From an uncultured Porphyromonadaceae bacterium (GTDB lineage: Bacteria > Bacteroidota > Bacteroidia > Bacteroidales > Muribaculaceae), in NCBI GenBank assembly GCA_947175545.1, contig CAMWNI010000017.1:1-39674 (forward strand): 39,674 bases of DNA, written 5' to 3'. Each line of letters opens with the position of its first letter. Position 1 is the stretch's first letter. The notes under the pieces were generated by a model. It saw nothing but the letters and a program-made list of their open reading frames with translations, was not told the origin of the DNA and did not search any database. Made by a program: the position numbers and the translations under genes. This document shows positions 7,778 through 14,934 of this stretch, in pieces.

Positions 7778-9106
7778 TTAAACAGCCGGCAGAGACATTC
7801 CGTTCAGTCGGCGATAAAGATCGAGGGCATATACGTCGGTCATGGAGGCGACATGGTCAACCGCAGCCTGGATTTTAGTGAACAGGTCAGGGGCGTTGAC
7901 GTTATATTGCTGCGGAACCTTGCTCAGAAGCAGGCGGGAATAGTTCAGTTCGGGGAAGCGAACGGCATTAATCAGTTTTTCGAGCAGGAAGGTCACAATC
8001 TGGTTGCCGGCAAGTTCGATGTCAACAACTTCCGGTGTCCGGTAAATCTTGTCCCACGATGTACGGGTGCAGGCCTCATAGCCGGCGCGTGCGTCGGGGC
8101 GTATGCGGTCAAGGAGCGACCCCTTGAACTTCCCGTTAAGAATTTCCTGCTCATGGTGGACAAATGTTTCGGCGCAACATTCAACAAGGAGACCGATGAC
8201 GCATGAACGCATGTAGCCGACGCGCTCGTTGGGGTCGGCGATGTTTTCCATGATTTCGAGCATGTGATTGCGCCGGGATGCGTCGAAAAATCCAAGCAGC
8301 AGGCCTGTGACCTCTTCGTGGCTGAGGATTTTCAGTTTGTGGGCATCCTCAATGTCCATGACTTCATAGCAGATGTCGTCAGCCGCCTCGACGAGATAGA
8401 CAAGGGGGTGGCGCGCGTAGCTGACGCCCGGACCCGGCAGCCGCGGAATGCCGAGTTCTTCGGCAATGCGGGCGTAGCTTTCCAATTCGGTGCAGAAAAA
8501 GCCGAACTTATTCGCTTTGGGGCTGACGCGGCTTTCGTAAGGATACTTGACGATGGATGCAAGCATTGAATATGTCATTGCAAAGCCTCCGGGGCGTCGG
8601 CCCTGGAACTGATGCGTCAGCTGGCGGAAGGAGTTGGCGTTGCCCTCAAAATTAATTAGGTCGCTCCATTGGGCATCGGTCAGTTGTGCGCGCAGGTCGG
8701 CGCCGGCGCCCTCGCTGAAAAAAGTAGAGATGGCCTTTTCTCCGCTGTGGCCAAACGGCGGATTGCCGAGGTCGTGGGCGAGACAGGCGGCAGCGACAAT
8801 ATCAGGAATGTCATGCAGTTTCATGACCCATGTTTCAGCCGCATACTTCGGCATGAGTGCGGTCACGACCTCGCGCGCCATAGAGCGGCCAACGCACGCA
8901 ACCTCCATGCTGTGCGTCAGTCGGTTGTGGACAAAGATGCTTCCGGGTAGCGGAAAAACCTGCGTCTTGTTCTGAAGGCGACGGAACGGAGATGAGAAAA
9001 CCAGCCGGTCATAGTCGCGCTGGAAGTCCGAGCGGGTTTCGCCCCGCCGGTTGTGATAATGTTCAAGCCCGAATCGCTTATCGGAAATCAGTCGGTCCCA
9101 ATCCAT
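7778..9106 (-). CDS. dgt: Deoxyguanosinetriphosphate triphosphohydrolase (dGTPase)
   Basis: Cytoplasmic HD-domain enzyme of about 442 residues that hydrolyses dGTP (and, in some homologues, other dNTPs) to the nucleoside and triphosphate. The start is the ATG at 9106 (MDWDRLIS); the longer frame upstream is discarded as it overlaps the EamA gene. Metal-ligand motifs are visible: His65 in HNRLTHSMEVACVGR and His111-Asp112 in AACLAHDLGNPPFGHSGEKA. Downstream are the EAADDICYEVMDIEDAHK motif with further metal ligands and a typical C-terminal substrate region. Length fits the longer dGTPase type. It is placed between an EamA exporter (37 nt gap) and the TPM gene (5 nt gap), likely one transcript. 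Confidence 0.93.
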   Translation of the reverse strand: MDWDRLISDKRFGLEHYHNRRGETRSDFQRDYDRLVFSSPFRRLQNKTQVFPLPGSIFVHNRLTHSMEVACVGRSMAREVVTALMPKYAAETWVMKLHDIPDIVAAACLAHDLGNPPFGHSGEKAISTFFSEGAGADLRAQLTDAQWSDLINFEGNANSFRQLTHQFQGRRPGGFAMTYSMLASIVKYPYESRVSPKANKFGFFCTELESYARIAEELGIPRLPGPGVSYARHPLVYLVEAADDICYEVMDIEDAHKLKILSHEEVTGLLLGFFDASRRNHMLEIMENIADPNERVGYMRSCVIGLLVECCAETFVHHEQEILNGKFKGSLLDRIRPDARAGYEACTRTSWDKIYRTPEVVDIELAGNQIVTFLLEKLINAVRFPELNYSRLLLSKVPQQYNVNAPDLFTKIQAAVDHVASMTDVYALDLYRRLNGMSLPAV

Positions 9107-9143
9107 TTCTAAAAGGTGATATGTGAGGTCGTCAGAGTTGATT

Positions 9144-10106
9144 TTAGGGAATAAGCCTGTGGCGTAGGCTGAGTTTCTCGCCGGAGTATACGCCCAATAC
9201 CGTAACGATACATCCGGCAATGCCCCAGGCTCCAACCATTTCATGAAGCAGCAACGCCGAAAATATCAGAGTCACCATCGGTTGGAAGTAAAGATAATTG
9301 CCTGCCTTGACCGCGCCGATTTTGCCAATTACCCAAGCCCAGATAACGTAGGCGAGTGACGAGGAGAATAACGACAGAATCAGCAGGTTTGTCCATACCT
9401 TGGTTTCCATAAAGGTAGACCAGGATATTGTCGACGGCTCGAGGAGCATGAACGGCAAGGCGGTTATGAGGCCGTAGAAAAACGTTTTGCGCGTAATTGT
9501 GATTGCTGAATAAAAAGGATTCAGCTTGCGTAGAATAAGCGCATAGACACTCCAGCAGATTGCAGCCATCAGTGAGAGTGAATCGCCAAGAATGCCGCTA
9601 ATTGCTTCTTCCTCTGCCTGAGACGAGGAAGAAACGTCAGTGCCGCTTAAAACCACCATTGCAACGCCTGCCATTGCGATGAAAGAGCCGAAAACCAACC
9701 CGCGGTTGGGGCGTTCGTCACGATACATAAGCCCGACCAGCAGCGCGTTAATCAGAGGAGATATGGAGGTAATTAGCGAGACATTGGTCGTTGACGTATA
9801 AATCAACGCCGTGTTTTCTGCCAAAAAATAAATCGAACCGCCACAAAGGCCACAGAGCAAAAAGAGAAGTTCATGGCGTATGTTGAGCGCAAAGAGGTGT
9901 TTATAGCTGAAGCCGAGAAGCAGGACATAGGCGATTATGCAGCGGTAAAGAAACACTTCAACGGGTGTGAATCCACAATCCATCAGCACTCGGGTGTTGA
10001 TGAATGAAAGGCCCCATGCCGTCACGGCGAGGATTGCCGCCAAGTGAACCCAAAAGGAACCTCCGGGCTTTTTAACATTACGGTCAGAAAAACTACCTGA
10101 TGTCAT
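9144..10106 (-). CDS. EamA/DMT-family transporter
   Basis: Inner-membrane transporter of about 320 residues with ten predicted membrane helices in two EamA repeats. Signature segments are AAILAVTAWGLSFINTRVLM at the start of repeat one and LSLMAAICWSVYALILRKL opening repeat two; the last helix ends LGVYSGEKLSL. I chose the ATG at 10106 (MTSGSFSD) rather than an in-frame TTG at 10130, which sits inside the -7 promoter box. Substrate cannot be told; family members export metabolites or amino acids. First gene of the EamA-dgt-TPM run, and divergent from the OmpA gene. Confidence 0.85.
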   Translation of the reverse strand: MTSGSFSDRNVKKPGGSFWVHLAAILAVTAWGLSFINTRVLMDCGFTPVEVFLYRCIIAYVLLLGFSYKHLFALNIRHELLFLLCGLCGGSIYFLAENTALIYTSTTNVSLITSISPLINALLVGLMYRDERPNRGLVFGSFIAMAGVAMVVLSGTDVSSSSQAEEEAISGILGDSLSLMAAICWSVYALILRKLNPFYSAITITRKTFFYGLITALPFMLLEPSTISWSTFMETKVWTNLLILSLFSSSLAYVIWAWVIGKIGAVKAGNYLYFQPMVTLIFSALLLHEMVGAWGIAGCIVTVLGVYSGEKLSLRHRLIP

Positions 10107-10127
10107 AAAAACTATGTTAAAACAATG

Positions 10128-10135
10128 CAAACTTA
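10128..10135 (-). promoter_or_regulatory. -7 box for the EamA-dgt-TPM genes
   Basis: The minus strand reads TAAGTTTG, matching TAnnTTTG, about 22 nt before the ATG at 10106. No clear -33 TTTG is present at the normal spacing. It is back to back with the OmpA promoter, so both units may share regulation. Confidence 0.5.
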
Positions 10136-10144
10136 CGTAATTTT

Positions 10145-10175
10145 TTTGGATTATGCGATATTTGAAGTAACTTTG
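10145..10175 (+). promoter_or_regulatory. Canonical promoter for the OmpA-family lipoprotein
   Basis: TTTG at 10145-10148, a 19-nt spacer, then TAACTTTG at 10168-10175: a near-perfect Bacteroidetes promoter. The start would be near 10181, giving a leader of about 27 nt before the ATG at 10208. Confidence 0.85.
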
Positions 10176-10207
10176 TGGGAAATTTATTTGTAAAATTATT
10201 ATCTATT

Positions 10208-10900
10208 ATGAAGAAAATGACCAAAATTCTTGGTGTGGGACTTATGTGTGGCACCATGCTTCTCAGCAGTTGCGGAATGAACAACACCGGCAAGGGTGCG
10301 CTTATTGGCGGCGCCGGTGCGGGCGCTCTCGGTGCGGGAGTCGGAGCCTTGATCGGTGGCGGTAAAGGTGCGGGCATCGGTGCTGCGGTCGGCGCAGCGG
10401 TTGGTGCAGGCGCAGGCGCTCTGATTGGCCGCAAGATGGACAAGCAGGCCGAAGAACTCCGCAAGATTGAAAACGCAAAAGTTGAAGAAGCTACTGACGC
10501 AAACGGCCTGAAGGCAATTCGCGTTACCTTTGACGGCGGTATTCTTTTCCCCACTAACGGTACGACTCTGTCTGCCGCAGCCCGTACGGATCTGAGCGAG
10601 TTTGCGCTCACTCTCGAGAACAATCCTGAAACCAACGTTCAGGTTTTCGGTTTCACTGACAATACCGGCTCTATGGCTGCTAACCAGAAGGTCAGCGACG
10701 GTCGTGCCGACGCAGTGCGTACATATCTTGAAAAGTGTGGTATCGCCGGAAAGCGCATCACCGCCGAGGGCCGTCCGATGACCGACTATGTGGCTACCAA
10801 CAGCACTGCCGAAGGTCGCGCCCAGAATCGCCGCGTTGAAATCTTCATCTCAGCCAACGAAACAATGATTCGCCAGGCCGAGGCTGAAGCTGCTAAGTAA
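10208..10900 (+). CDS. OmpA-family lipoprotein with glycine-zipper domain
   Basis: Outer-membrane lipoprotein of 230 residues that probably ties the outer membrane to peptidoglycan. The signal peptide ends in a lipobox with Cys22 (MLLSSCG). Residues about 28-77 are a glycine-zipper (ALIGGAGAGALGAGVGALIGG pattern), a membrane-inserting helical hairpin. A short charged linker follows, then the OmpA C-terminal domain (about 105-220) with its peptidoglycan-binding signatures: VQVFGFTDNTG, a KVSDGRADAVRTYL helix, GIAGKRITAEG and GRAQNRRVEIFI. The start at MKKMTK follows the promoter by a short leader. The architecture matches YiaD-type proteins. It is single-gene, ending in a strong hairpin. Confidence 0.92.
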   Translation: MKKMTKILGVGLMCGTMLLSSCGMNNTGKGALIGGAGAGALGAGVGALIGGGKGAGIGAAVGAAVGAGAGALIGRKMDKQAEELRKIENAKVEEATDANGLKAIRVTFDGGILFPTNGTTLSAAARTDLSEFALTLENNPETNVQVFGFTDNTGSMAANQKVSDGRADAVRTYLEKCGIAGKRITAEGRPMTDYVATNSTAEGRAQNRRVEIFISANETMIRQAEAEAAK

Positions 10901-10933
10901 GGATACTGACTTAATTTAGTCTTATTGAACTGC

Positions 10934-10966
10934 GAGGCTGCCTGACTTTGATGGTTAGGCGGCCTC
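10934..10966 (+). terminator. Strong hairpin after the OmpA gene
   Basis: GAGGCTGCCTGAC pairs over 13 positions with GTTAGGCGGCCTC (two G-T pairs) around a 7-nt loop, 33 nt after the stop codon. The tail AACTTTG is only weakly T-rich, so it may be an imperfect terminator or a 3'-end stabilising stem. Confidence 0.6.
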
Positions 10967-11184
10967 AACTTTGTAATGGATATGGTTTAGTGACGTTAAA
11001 ATATGAACTATACGTTACATCGCAAAACGCGAATGTCCAATCATAATTCAGATAACAATCAATACGGTGAAGTCATTAACAGAATATGCCTCTGACGAGC
11101 AGTGTATCCTTGAAGCGGATGCAAGGAGTTGTTCTTGCGGAAAAGCGTTAAGGAGCAGTTACGCAGTTAGAAAGGCCCGTTTTT
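10967..11184. other. Intergenic stretch with no recognised gene
   Basis: About 220 nt between the OmpA hairpin and the promoter at 11185. A short open frame on the plus strand (11067-11249) has no signal, domain or good start and runs through that promoter, so I do not call it. A small GCAAG/CTTGC hairpin is seen near 11125. Confidence 0.4.
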
Positions 11185-11216
11185 TTTGCATTAGTGGGAT
11201 TTTATTTGTAACTTTG
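11185..11216 (+). promoter_or_regulatory. Canonical promoter with no protein gene downstream
   Basis: TTTG at 11185-11188, a 20-nt spacer, and TAACTTTG at 11209-11216. It is as good as the tRNA and OmpA promoters in this window, yet what follows is a non-coding, stem-loop-rich stretch. Confidence 0.8.
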
Positions 11217-11221
11217 CCGAT

Positions 11222-11556
11222 GCAAACCGATTCGCAGAGGCCCGGTTAAGGGCCGAGCGGGCGGGTTTGTTTACATATAGATGGCGTTTATCAAACGCTC
11301 TTTCTTGACACCTTGAAACCTGGAAGCTTTCGTCACTGCCAAGAATGAGACAGCGATAGATGTCTTATGCGGATATGACTATCCGGACCTCCTGATTTTT
11401 TCCGTGAAAGGAAGAAATGCGGGATGGTCGGCGCGTTATATCATATTTAGCGTGAGGCCTCTGCACTGTCCGTTCGGCAGTGAAGGTCATCTTCCAGGAC
11501 CTCAAGGTGTGGAGCGGACAGCAAAAGTGCGGCTTCACGCCTTTGTTTTGTTTATT
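11222..11556 (+). ncRNA. Candidate structured non-coding RNA (~335 nt)
   Basis: Bounded by a canonical promoter and a T-rich end. Stem-loops along the plus strand: CAAACC/GGTTTG (11223-11269) enclosing GGCCC/GGGCC; GCGTTT-ATC-AAACGC (11284-11298); AGACA/TGTCT (11348-11365); CGGATA-TGAC-TATCCG (11370-11385); and a long rod from 11450 to 11540 made of GCGTGAGGCC/GGCTTCACGC, GCACT/AGTGC and GTCCG/CGGAC, followed by CTTTGTTTTGTTTATT, which could serve as its terminator. I looked for and did not find tmRNA, RNase P, SRP or tRNA signatures. 6S RNA and the Bacteroidales-1 motif (promoter plus terminator, stand-alone) remain possible, though this is long for 6S. Short open frames here lack domains and signals. 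The strand is inferred from the promoter. Confidence 0.5.
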
Positions 11557-11569
11557 AGATTTTCGCAAC

Positions 11570-11601
11570 AAAAAAGAGACCGCACGAACCCGGGCGGTCT
11601 C
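11570..11601 (-). terminator. Terminator of the efflux-lpxA-flippase unit
   Basis: On the minus strand GAGACCGC pairs with GCGGTCTC (8 bp, 10-nt loop) and is followed at once by TTTTTT. It lies about 95 nt beyond the flippase stop codon. Confidence 0.75.
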
Positions 11602-11658
11602 AGATAAAGGATTTTTTTATGTTAGATAAAAATGGAAGGATGTTGCGGGGAGTGAGGA

Positions 11659-11705
11659 GGCTTCATCAGTCATGAATGTGACTGTCGGAGCCTTTTTATT
11701 TTTTT
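11659..11705 (+). terminator. Plus-strand terminator facing the flippase gene
   Basis: GGCT(TCAT)CAGTCA, loop TGAATG, TGACTG(TCGG)AGCC, then TTTTTATTTTTTT. The T tract overlaps the last codons of the minus-strand flippase gene. It would stop plus-strand transcripts that pass the candidate RNA. Confidence 0.65.
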
Positions 11706-12682
11706 ATGCGTACGGTCGCAAATGTGTAGAGGCCGAGTGCAATTGTCAATAGGGTAGAGAAGGCAACGTTGATTGTTGCGAACGTCAGGGCGGTTGCAGG
11801 CTCCATTCCGTAGATTCCGCAGAGGCTTATCATGACTGACGCTTGCCAGGGTCCGATGCCTCCGTTGGAGGGGATGGCCATAGCCAGCGAGCCGAACACG
11901 AATGTCAGCATTGCGCATAGCAGACCTTGGTCGGCAATGAGGGCGGCCGTCGGCGGGTAGGCATAGAGCGAGAAAAGCATTCCCGCCCCATAGCCGGCCC
12001 AGATGCATGCCGTCAGCAGTAGCCACTGCCCCCGGCCGCTGCGCATCGTGAAGAGGACCATGAAACCGTGCCACATGTTGGTCCCGAAGGTGCGGATTGT
12101 GACAAACGGCTTGTAAGGCGCGTAGACGCACATGACGCAGAGGATGAACAGCAGAAACAGGATAAAAATGACCCAGGGGGAGGATGCTATTGCCGTTAAG
12201 CGGGCAATCAGGTCAGATTCGGCGGCAAAACTTGCCATTGCCGGTGTTGCTATGACAAAGGTTGTCAGGGTCAGCAGAAGAATGCAGAGGGAGTCCGCCA
12301 GTCTGTCTGCAATCATTGAGCCGAATACGACGCTGAAAGAGCTGCGCGTTACACGAGAAATGTAAGTGCAGCGCCAGATCTCGCCAAGGCGGGGGAAGAT
12401 AAGATTTACGGCATATGTGCCGAAAATTGAACGGGACATGTCGCCGAATCCCGGGTGAAGCCCCATCGCATTTAGCTGGAGCCTCCAGCGCTGGGCGCGG
12501 GCAAACATGGCGAGCATGTTGCATAGCATGAAGGCTCCGATTAGAAAGAAATTGGTTGTCGAAAGGCCTTCGGCAACCTCATGCCAGTCAACGTCGCGAT
12601 AGAGAAATACGCAAAGTCCCACCGTTATAATCGGCGGGACTACGTATTGCAGGATTGTGCGGACGTTAATCTTCGGAGTCAT
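11696..12682 (-). CDS. Lysylphosphatidylglycerol synthase/UPF0104-type integral membrane protein
   Basis: Polytopic inner-membrane protein of 328 residues with about eight hydrophobic segments, matching the flippase-like transmembrane domain of the LPG-synthase (UPF0104) family. Family hallmarks seen are an early RAQRWRLQLNAMG segment, the INLIFPRLGEIWRC-like motif (here VNLIFPRLGEIWRC), a RLADSLCILLL helix, and the late SLAMAIPSNGGIGPWQ motif. There is no soluble aminoacyl-transferase domain, so it is probably a lipid or glycolipid translocase rather than an MprF enzyme. I chose the ATG at 12682, 17 nt inside the end of lpxA; the longer frame is discarded. Overlap with lpxA implies coupled translation and a role in envelope lipids. 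Confidence 0.85.
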   Translation of the reverse strand: MTPKINVRTILQYVVPPIITVGLCVFLYRDVDWHEVAEGLSTTNFFLIGAFMLCNMLAMFARAQRWRLQLNAMGLHPGFGDMSRSIFGTYAVNLIFPRLGEIWRCTYISRVTRSSFSVVFGSMIADRLADSLCILLLTLTTFVIATPAMASFAAESDLIARLTAIASSPWVIFILFLLFILCVMCVYAPYKPFVTIRTFGTNMWHGFMVLFTMRSGRGQWLLLTACIWAGYGAGMLFSLYAYPPTAALIADQGLLCAMLTFVFGSLAMAIPSNGGIGPWQASVMISLCGIYGMEPATALTFATINVAFSTLLTIALGLYTFATVRIKK

Positions 12683-13457
12683 TGACCATGGTGCCGACAA
12701 CGCGGAGGTTATTGGAGCGTATAAAGTCAATTATCGTGTCGCGGTTTTCAGACGGGGTTACGTCGGCTTCAATGCGTTTCAGAGCATTGAAAACCGAGGT
12801 ACCGCTTTGGTAGAGATGGCGGTAAGCCTTGGCGATGTCGTCGATTTCGTCGTCAGTATAGCCGTGTTTCTTCATGATCCAGGCATTGACGCCGAAGAAT
12901 GAGGCCGGGTTGTGAGCGATGATGACAAACGGAGGCACATTGTTGCCGATTCGGCATCCTCCCTTGACAACAACCCAGCAGCCAACCTGGCTGCGCTCAT
13001 GGAGAATCACGTTTGACGAGAGAATCGAGCAGGAGCCGACCTTGACGTCGCCGGCAAGAGTGGCGCCGTTGCCGATAACCACTTTGTCTTCAATTACCGT
13101 GTCATGGCCGATATGAGACTTGGCCATAATGAAGCAGAACGAGCCGATTTTGGTTCCGCGGGCGGGGTCAATGCCTCGGTTGATGATGACGTTTTCACGA
13201 ATTACGGTTTCGTCACCCACGGTGCAAGTGGTCTTTTCTCCTTTCCAGCGGAAGTCCTGAGGGTCTGCTCCGACGATGGCTCCCTGATAGATTTTGCAGT
13301 TCTTACCTATGGTAGTTCCGGCAATGACGCTGGCATATGGCTTGATTTCGGTATTGTCGCCAATGACGGTGTCTGCATCAACGTATGCAAACGGATGAAT
13401 TGTGACGTTCTCGCCGATTTTGGCAGAGGGGTCAACGTAGGCCAATGGGCTAATCAT
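12666..13457 (-). CDS. lpxA: Acyl-ACP--UDP-N-acetylglucosamine O-acyltransferase
   Basis: Cytoplasmic enzyme of 263 residues starting lipid A synthesis by moving a 3-hydroxyacyl chain from ACP to the 3-OH of UDP-GlcNAc. The N-terminal two thirds are a left-handed beta-helix of hexapeptide repeats (IGENVTI, IGDNTEI, IGKNCKI, VGDETVI, IEDKVVI, VGSCSIL). The catalytic region is MAKSHIGHDTVIED, with the conserved histidine; GADPQDFRWKGE is the family loop. The C-terminal helical domain (KHGYTDDEIDDIAKAYRHLYQ) completes the trimeric fold. Length is as expected. It follows the TolC-type gene by 34 nt and overlaps the flippase-like gene. In many Bacteroidales lpxA sits with lpxD and lpxC-fabZ instead, so this copy may be displaced or a second copy. 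Confidence 0.95.
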   Translation of the reverse strand: MISPLAYVDPSAKIGENVTIHPFAYVDADTVIGDNTEIKPYASVIAGTTIGKNCKIYQGAIVGADPQDFRWKGEKTTCTVGDETVIRENVIINRGIDPARGTKIGSFCFIMAKSHIGHDTVIEDKVVIGNGATLAGDVKVGSCSILSSNVILHERSQVGCWVVVKGGCRIGNNVPPFVIIAHNPASFFGVNAWIMKKHGYTDDEIDDIAKAYRHLYQSGTSVFNALKRIEADVTPSENRDTIIDFIRSNNLRVVGTMVNDSED

Positions 13458-13491
13458 ATAAATTAGGAATTAAAGATGCAAGATACATAAT

Positions 13492-14904
13492 TTAGTTGGC
13501 TCCTCCACCAAGACTCTGGTAGAGATTGATGACAGCTTGCGAACGGGCGAGACCACAGTTGATGAATCCCATCTGGACTCCGAGCAGATTCTGCTGGGCG
13601 GTCAGGACTTCAAGATAAGTGGTATTATAGTTCGTGGCGCTGTTGATGAAGAGCGTCTGGGTGATTTCAACAGCCTGAGTCATGCAGTCAACCTGTTTGC
13701 GCAGCAGGGCCTCCTTGGCGGTGACGTTGGAGTAGGCTGTCAGTGCATTGCTGACTTCGCCGGAAGCCTTCATTATGGTATACTCAAAGGTGTTCATTGT
13801 CTGCTCCTGCTGGGCTTTGGTTGCCTTGAGGCGGGCAATGTTCTGTCCGCGTGCAAATAGGGGCGCCGTAAGCTGTCCGGCCAGATTGACAAACCATTTT
13901 CCGGGGTTGAAAATCATGTTGCCGAGCGAGTTCGTGAAGCCGCCGTTGGCCGTGATGGAGAGCGAGGGATAGAATGCGGCGCGAGCTGAGTTGGTCGTGT
14001 AATATGCAATTGCCAGCTGGCGTTCCTGGGCGCGTACGTCGGGACGGTTTGCAAGGGCAACCATCGGGACTCCGGCATTGAAGTCGGCGGGAAGTTCCAG
14101 AGACTGACCGGGCTTGATGGACCAGGACTGTGGCATAGTACCGATAAGGAGCGACAGAGTGGTGTTCGCTTCTTCAAGACTCGTTTCGAGGTCGCGGATT
14201 GACGCCAGGATGCTGTAATATTGTGCAGTGCTTTGAACGACGGCCGCTTCGGTCGTGTTTCCGGCTTCCTTTACGGCCTTCATCGTTTCAACGCTTTCGG
14301 CCCATGACTCAGCGGTTGCGCGCTGAAGGTTAAGCTGTTCGGTGAGGGTCGACACTGCATAGTAGCAGTTGGCCACACCGCCGATAATCTGCGAGCGCAC
14401 GGCCTGTTCATAGTCTTTGCTCATCTGGTAAGCGGCCTCGGCCGAACGCTTTGAGTTCAGTATTTTGCCAAATACGTCAATTTCCCAGCTGACCGACAAG
14501 GGGATGCTGTAGGTCCAGTTTTTGTTGCTCCAGTCGCCGCCGGGCAGTGAGGTCGCCGCGTTCGCCCCCTGAGGCGCAAGCGCTACGGAGGGCAGATAGC
14601 TCAAGCGGGCGCCAAGCATGTTTGCGTGGGCAACGTCAATGTTCAGCTTGGCATTCTTCAGGTCTGTGTTGTTTTCCAGCGCCTGGTTGATGAGGTCCTG
14701 AAGGGCAGGGTCTGTGAAAACCTGCTGCCAGGGCAGTGAACCGAGTGAGGTTGAATCAACCTCGGCGGCTTTTGCCTCGACATACTCGCGGGTAAGAGCG
14801 GTGTCGTCAGGCATGTCGAATTTCTTGTAGATGTGGCAGCCGGTTGCAGTGGCGGCGAACGCCACTGCAAGCACTCCGGATGCTATTTTATTTGAAATTG
14901 TCAT
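13492..14904 (-). CDS. TolC/OprM-type outer-membrane efflux channel lipoprotein
   Basis: Outer-membrane factor of a tripartite pump, 470 residues. The signal peptide ends in a lipobox with Cys23 (TATGC). The sequence shows the two outer-membrane-efflux-protein repeats: DLINQALENNTDLKNAKLNI, the typical helix-barrel entry, and ALANRPDVRAQERQLAIAYY in the second half. LPWQQVFTDPALQDL near the N-terminus is typical of the NodT/OprM class. It is the third gene of the efflux operon, 30 nt after the RND pump gene, so it should form the exit duct for that pump. Confidence 0.92.
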   Translation of the reverse strand: MTISNKIASGVLAVAFAATATGCHIYKKFDMPDDTALTREYVEAKAAEVDSTSLGSLPWQQVFTDPALQDLINQALENNTDLKNAKLNIDVAHANMLGARLSYLPSVALAPQGANAATSLPGGDWSNKNWTYSIPLSVSWEIDVFGKILNSKRSAEAAYQMSKDYEQAVRSQIIGGVANCYYAVSTLTEQLNLQRATAESWAESVETMKAVKEAGNTTEAAVVQSTAQYYSILASIRDLETSLEEANTTLSLLIGTMPQSWSIKPGQSLELPADFNAGVPMVALANRPDVRAQERQLAIAYYTTNSARAAFYPSLSITANGGFTNSLGNMIFNPGKWFVNLAGQLTAPLFARGQNIARLKATKAQQEQTMNTFEYTIMKASGEVSNALTAYSNVTAKEALLRKQVDCMTQAVEITQTLFINSATNYNTTYLEVLTAQQNLLGVQMGFINCGLARSQAVINLYQSLGGGAN

Positions 14905-14934
14905 TGTTGGTCTTTTATGAGGAAAATCGAAGAT

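Noticed and set aside
11222-11556. tmRNA, RNase P RNA or SRP RNA at the structured locus
   Set aside because: The conserved tmRNA ends and tag frame, the RNase P GAGGAAAGUCC and ACAGAAA boxes, and the SRP GGAA tetraloop motif were looked for and are absent.
11404-11607. 67-codon plus-strand and 68-codon minus-strand open frames in the structured region
   Set aside because: No ribosome-binding site, no domain, and they run through the rod and terminator stems.
11619-11675. 18-codon frame beginning MLDKNGRM between the two terminators
   Set aside because: Too short, no hydrophobic or other pattern, and its end lies inside the terminator stem.
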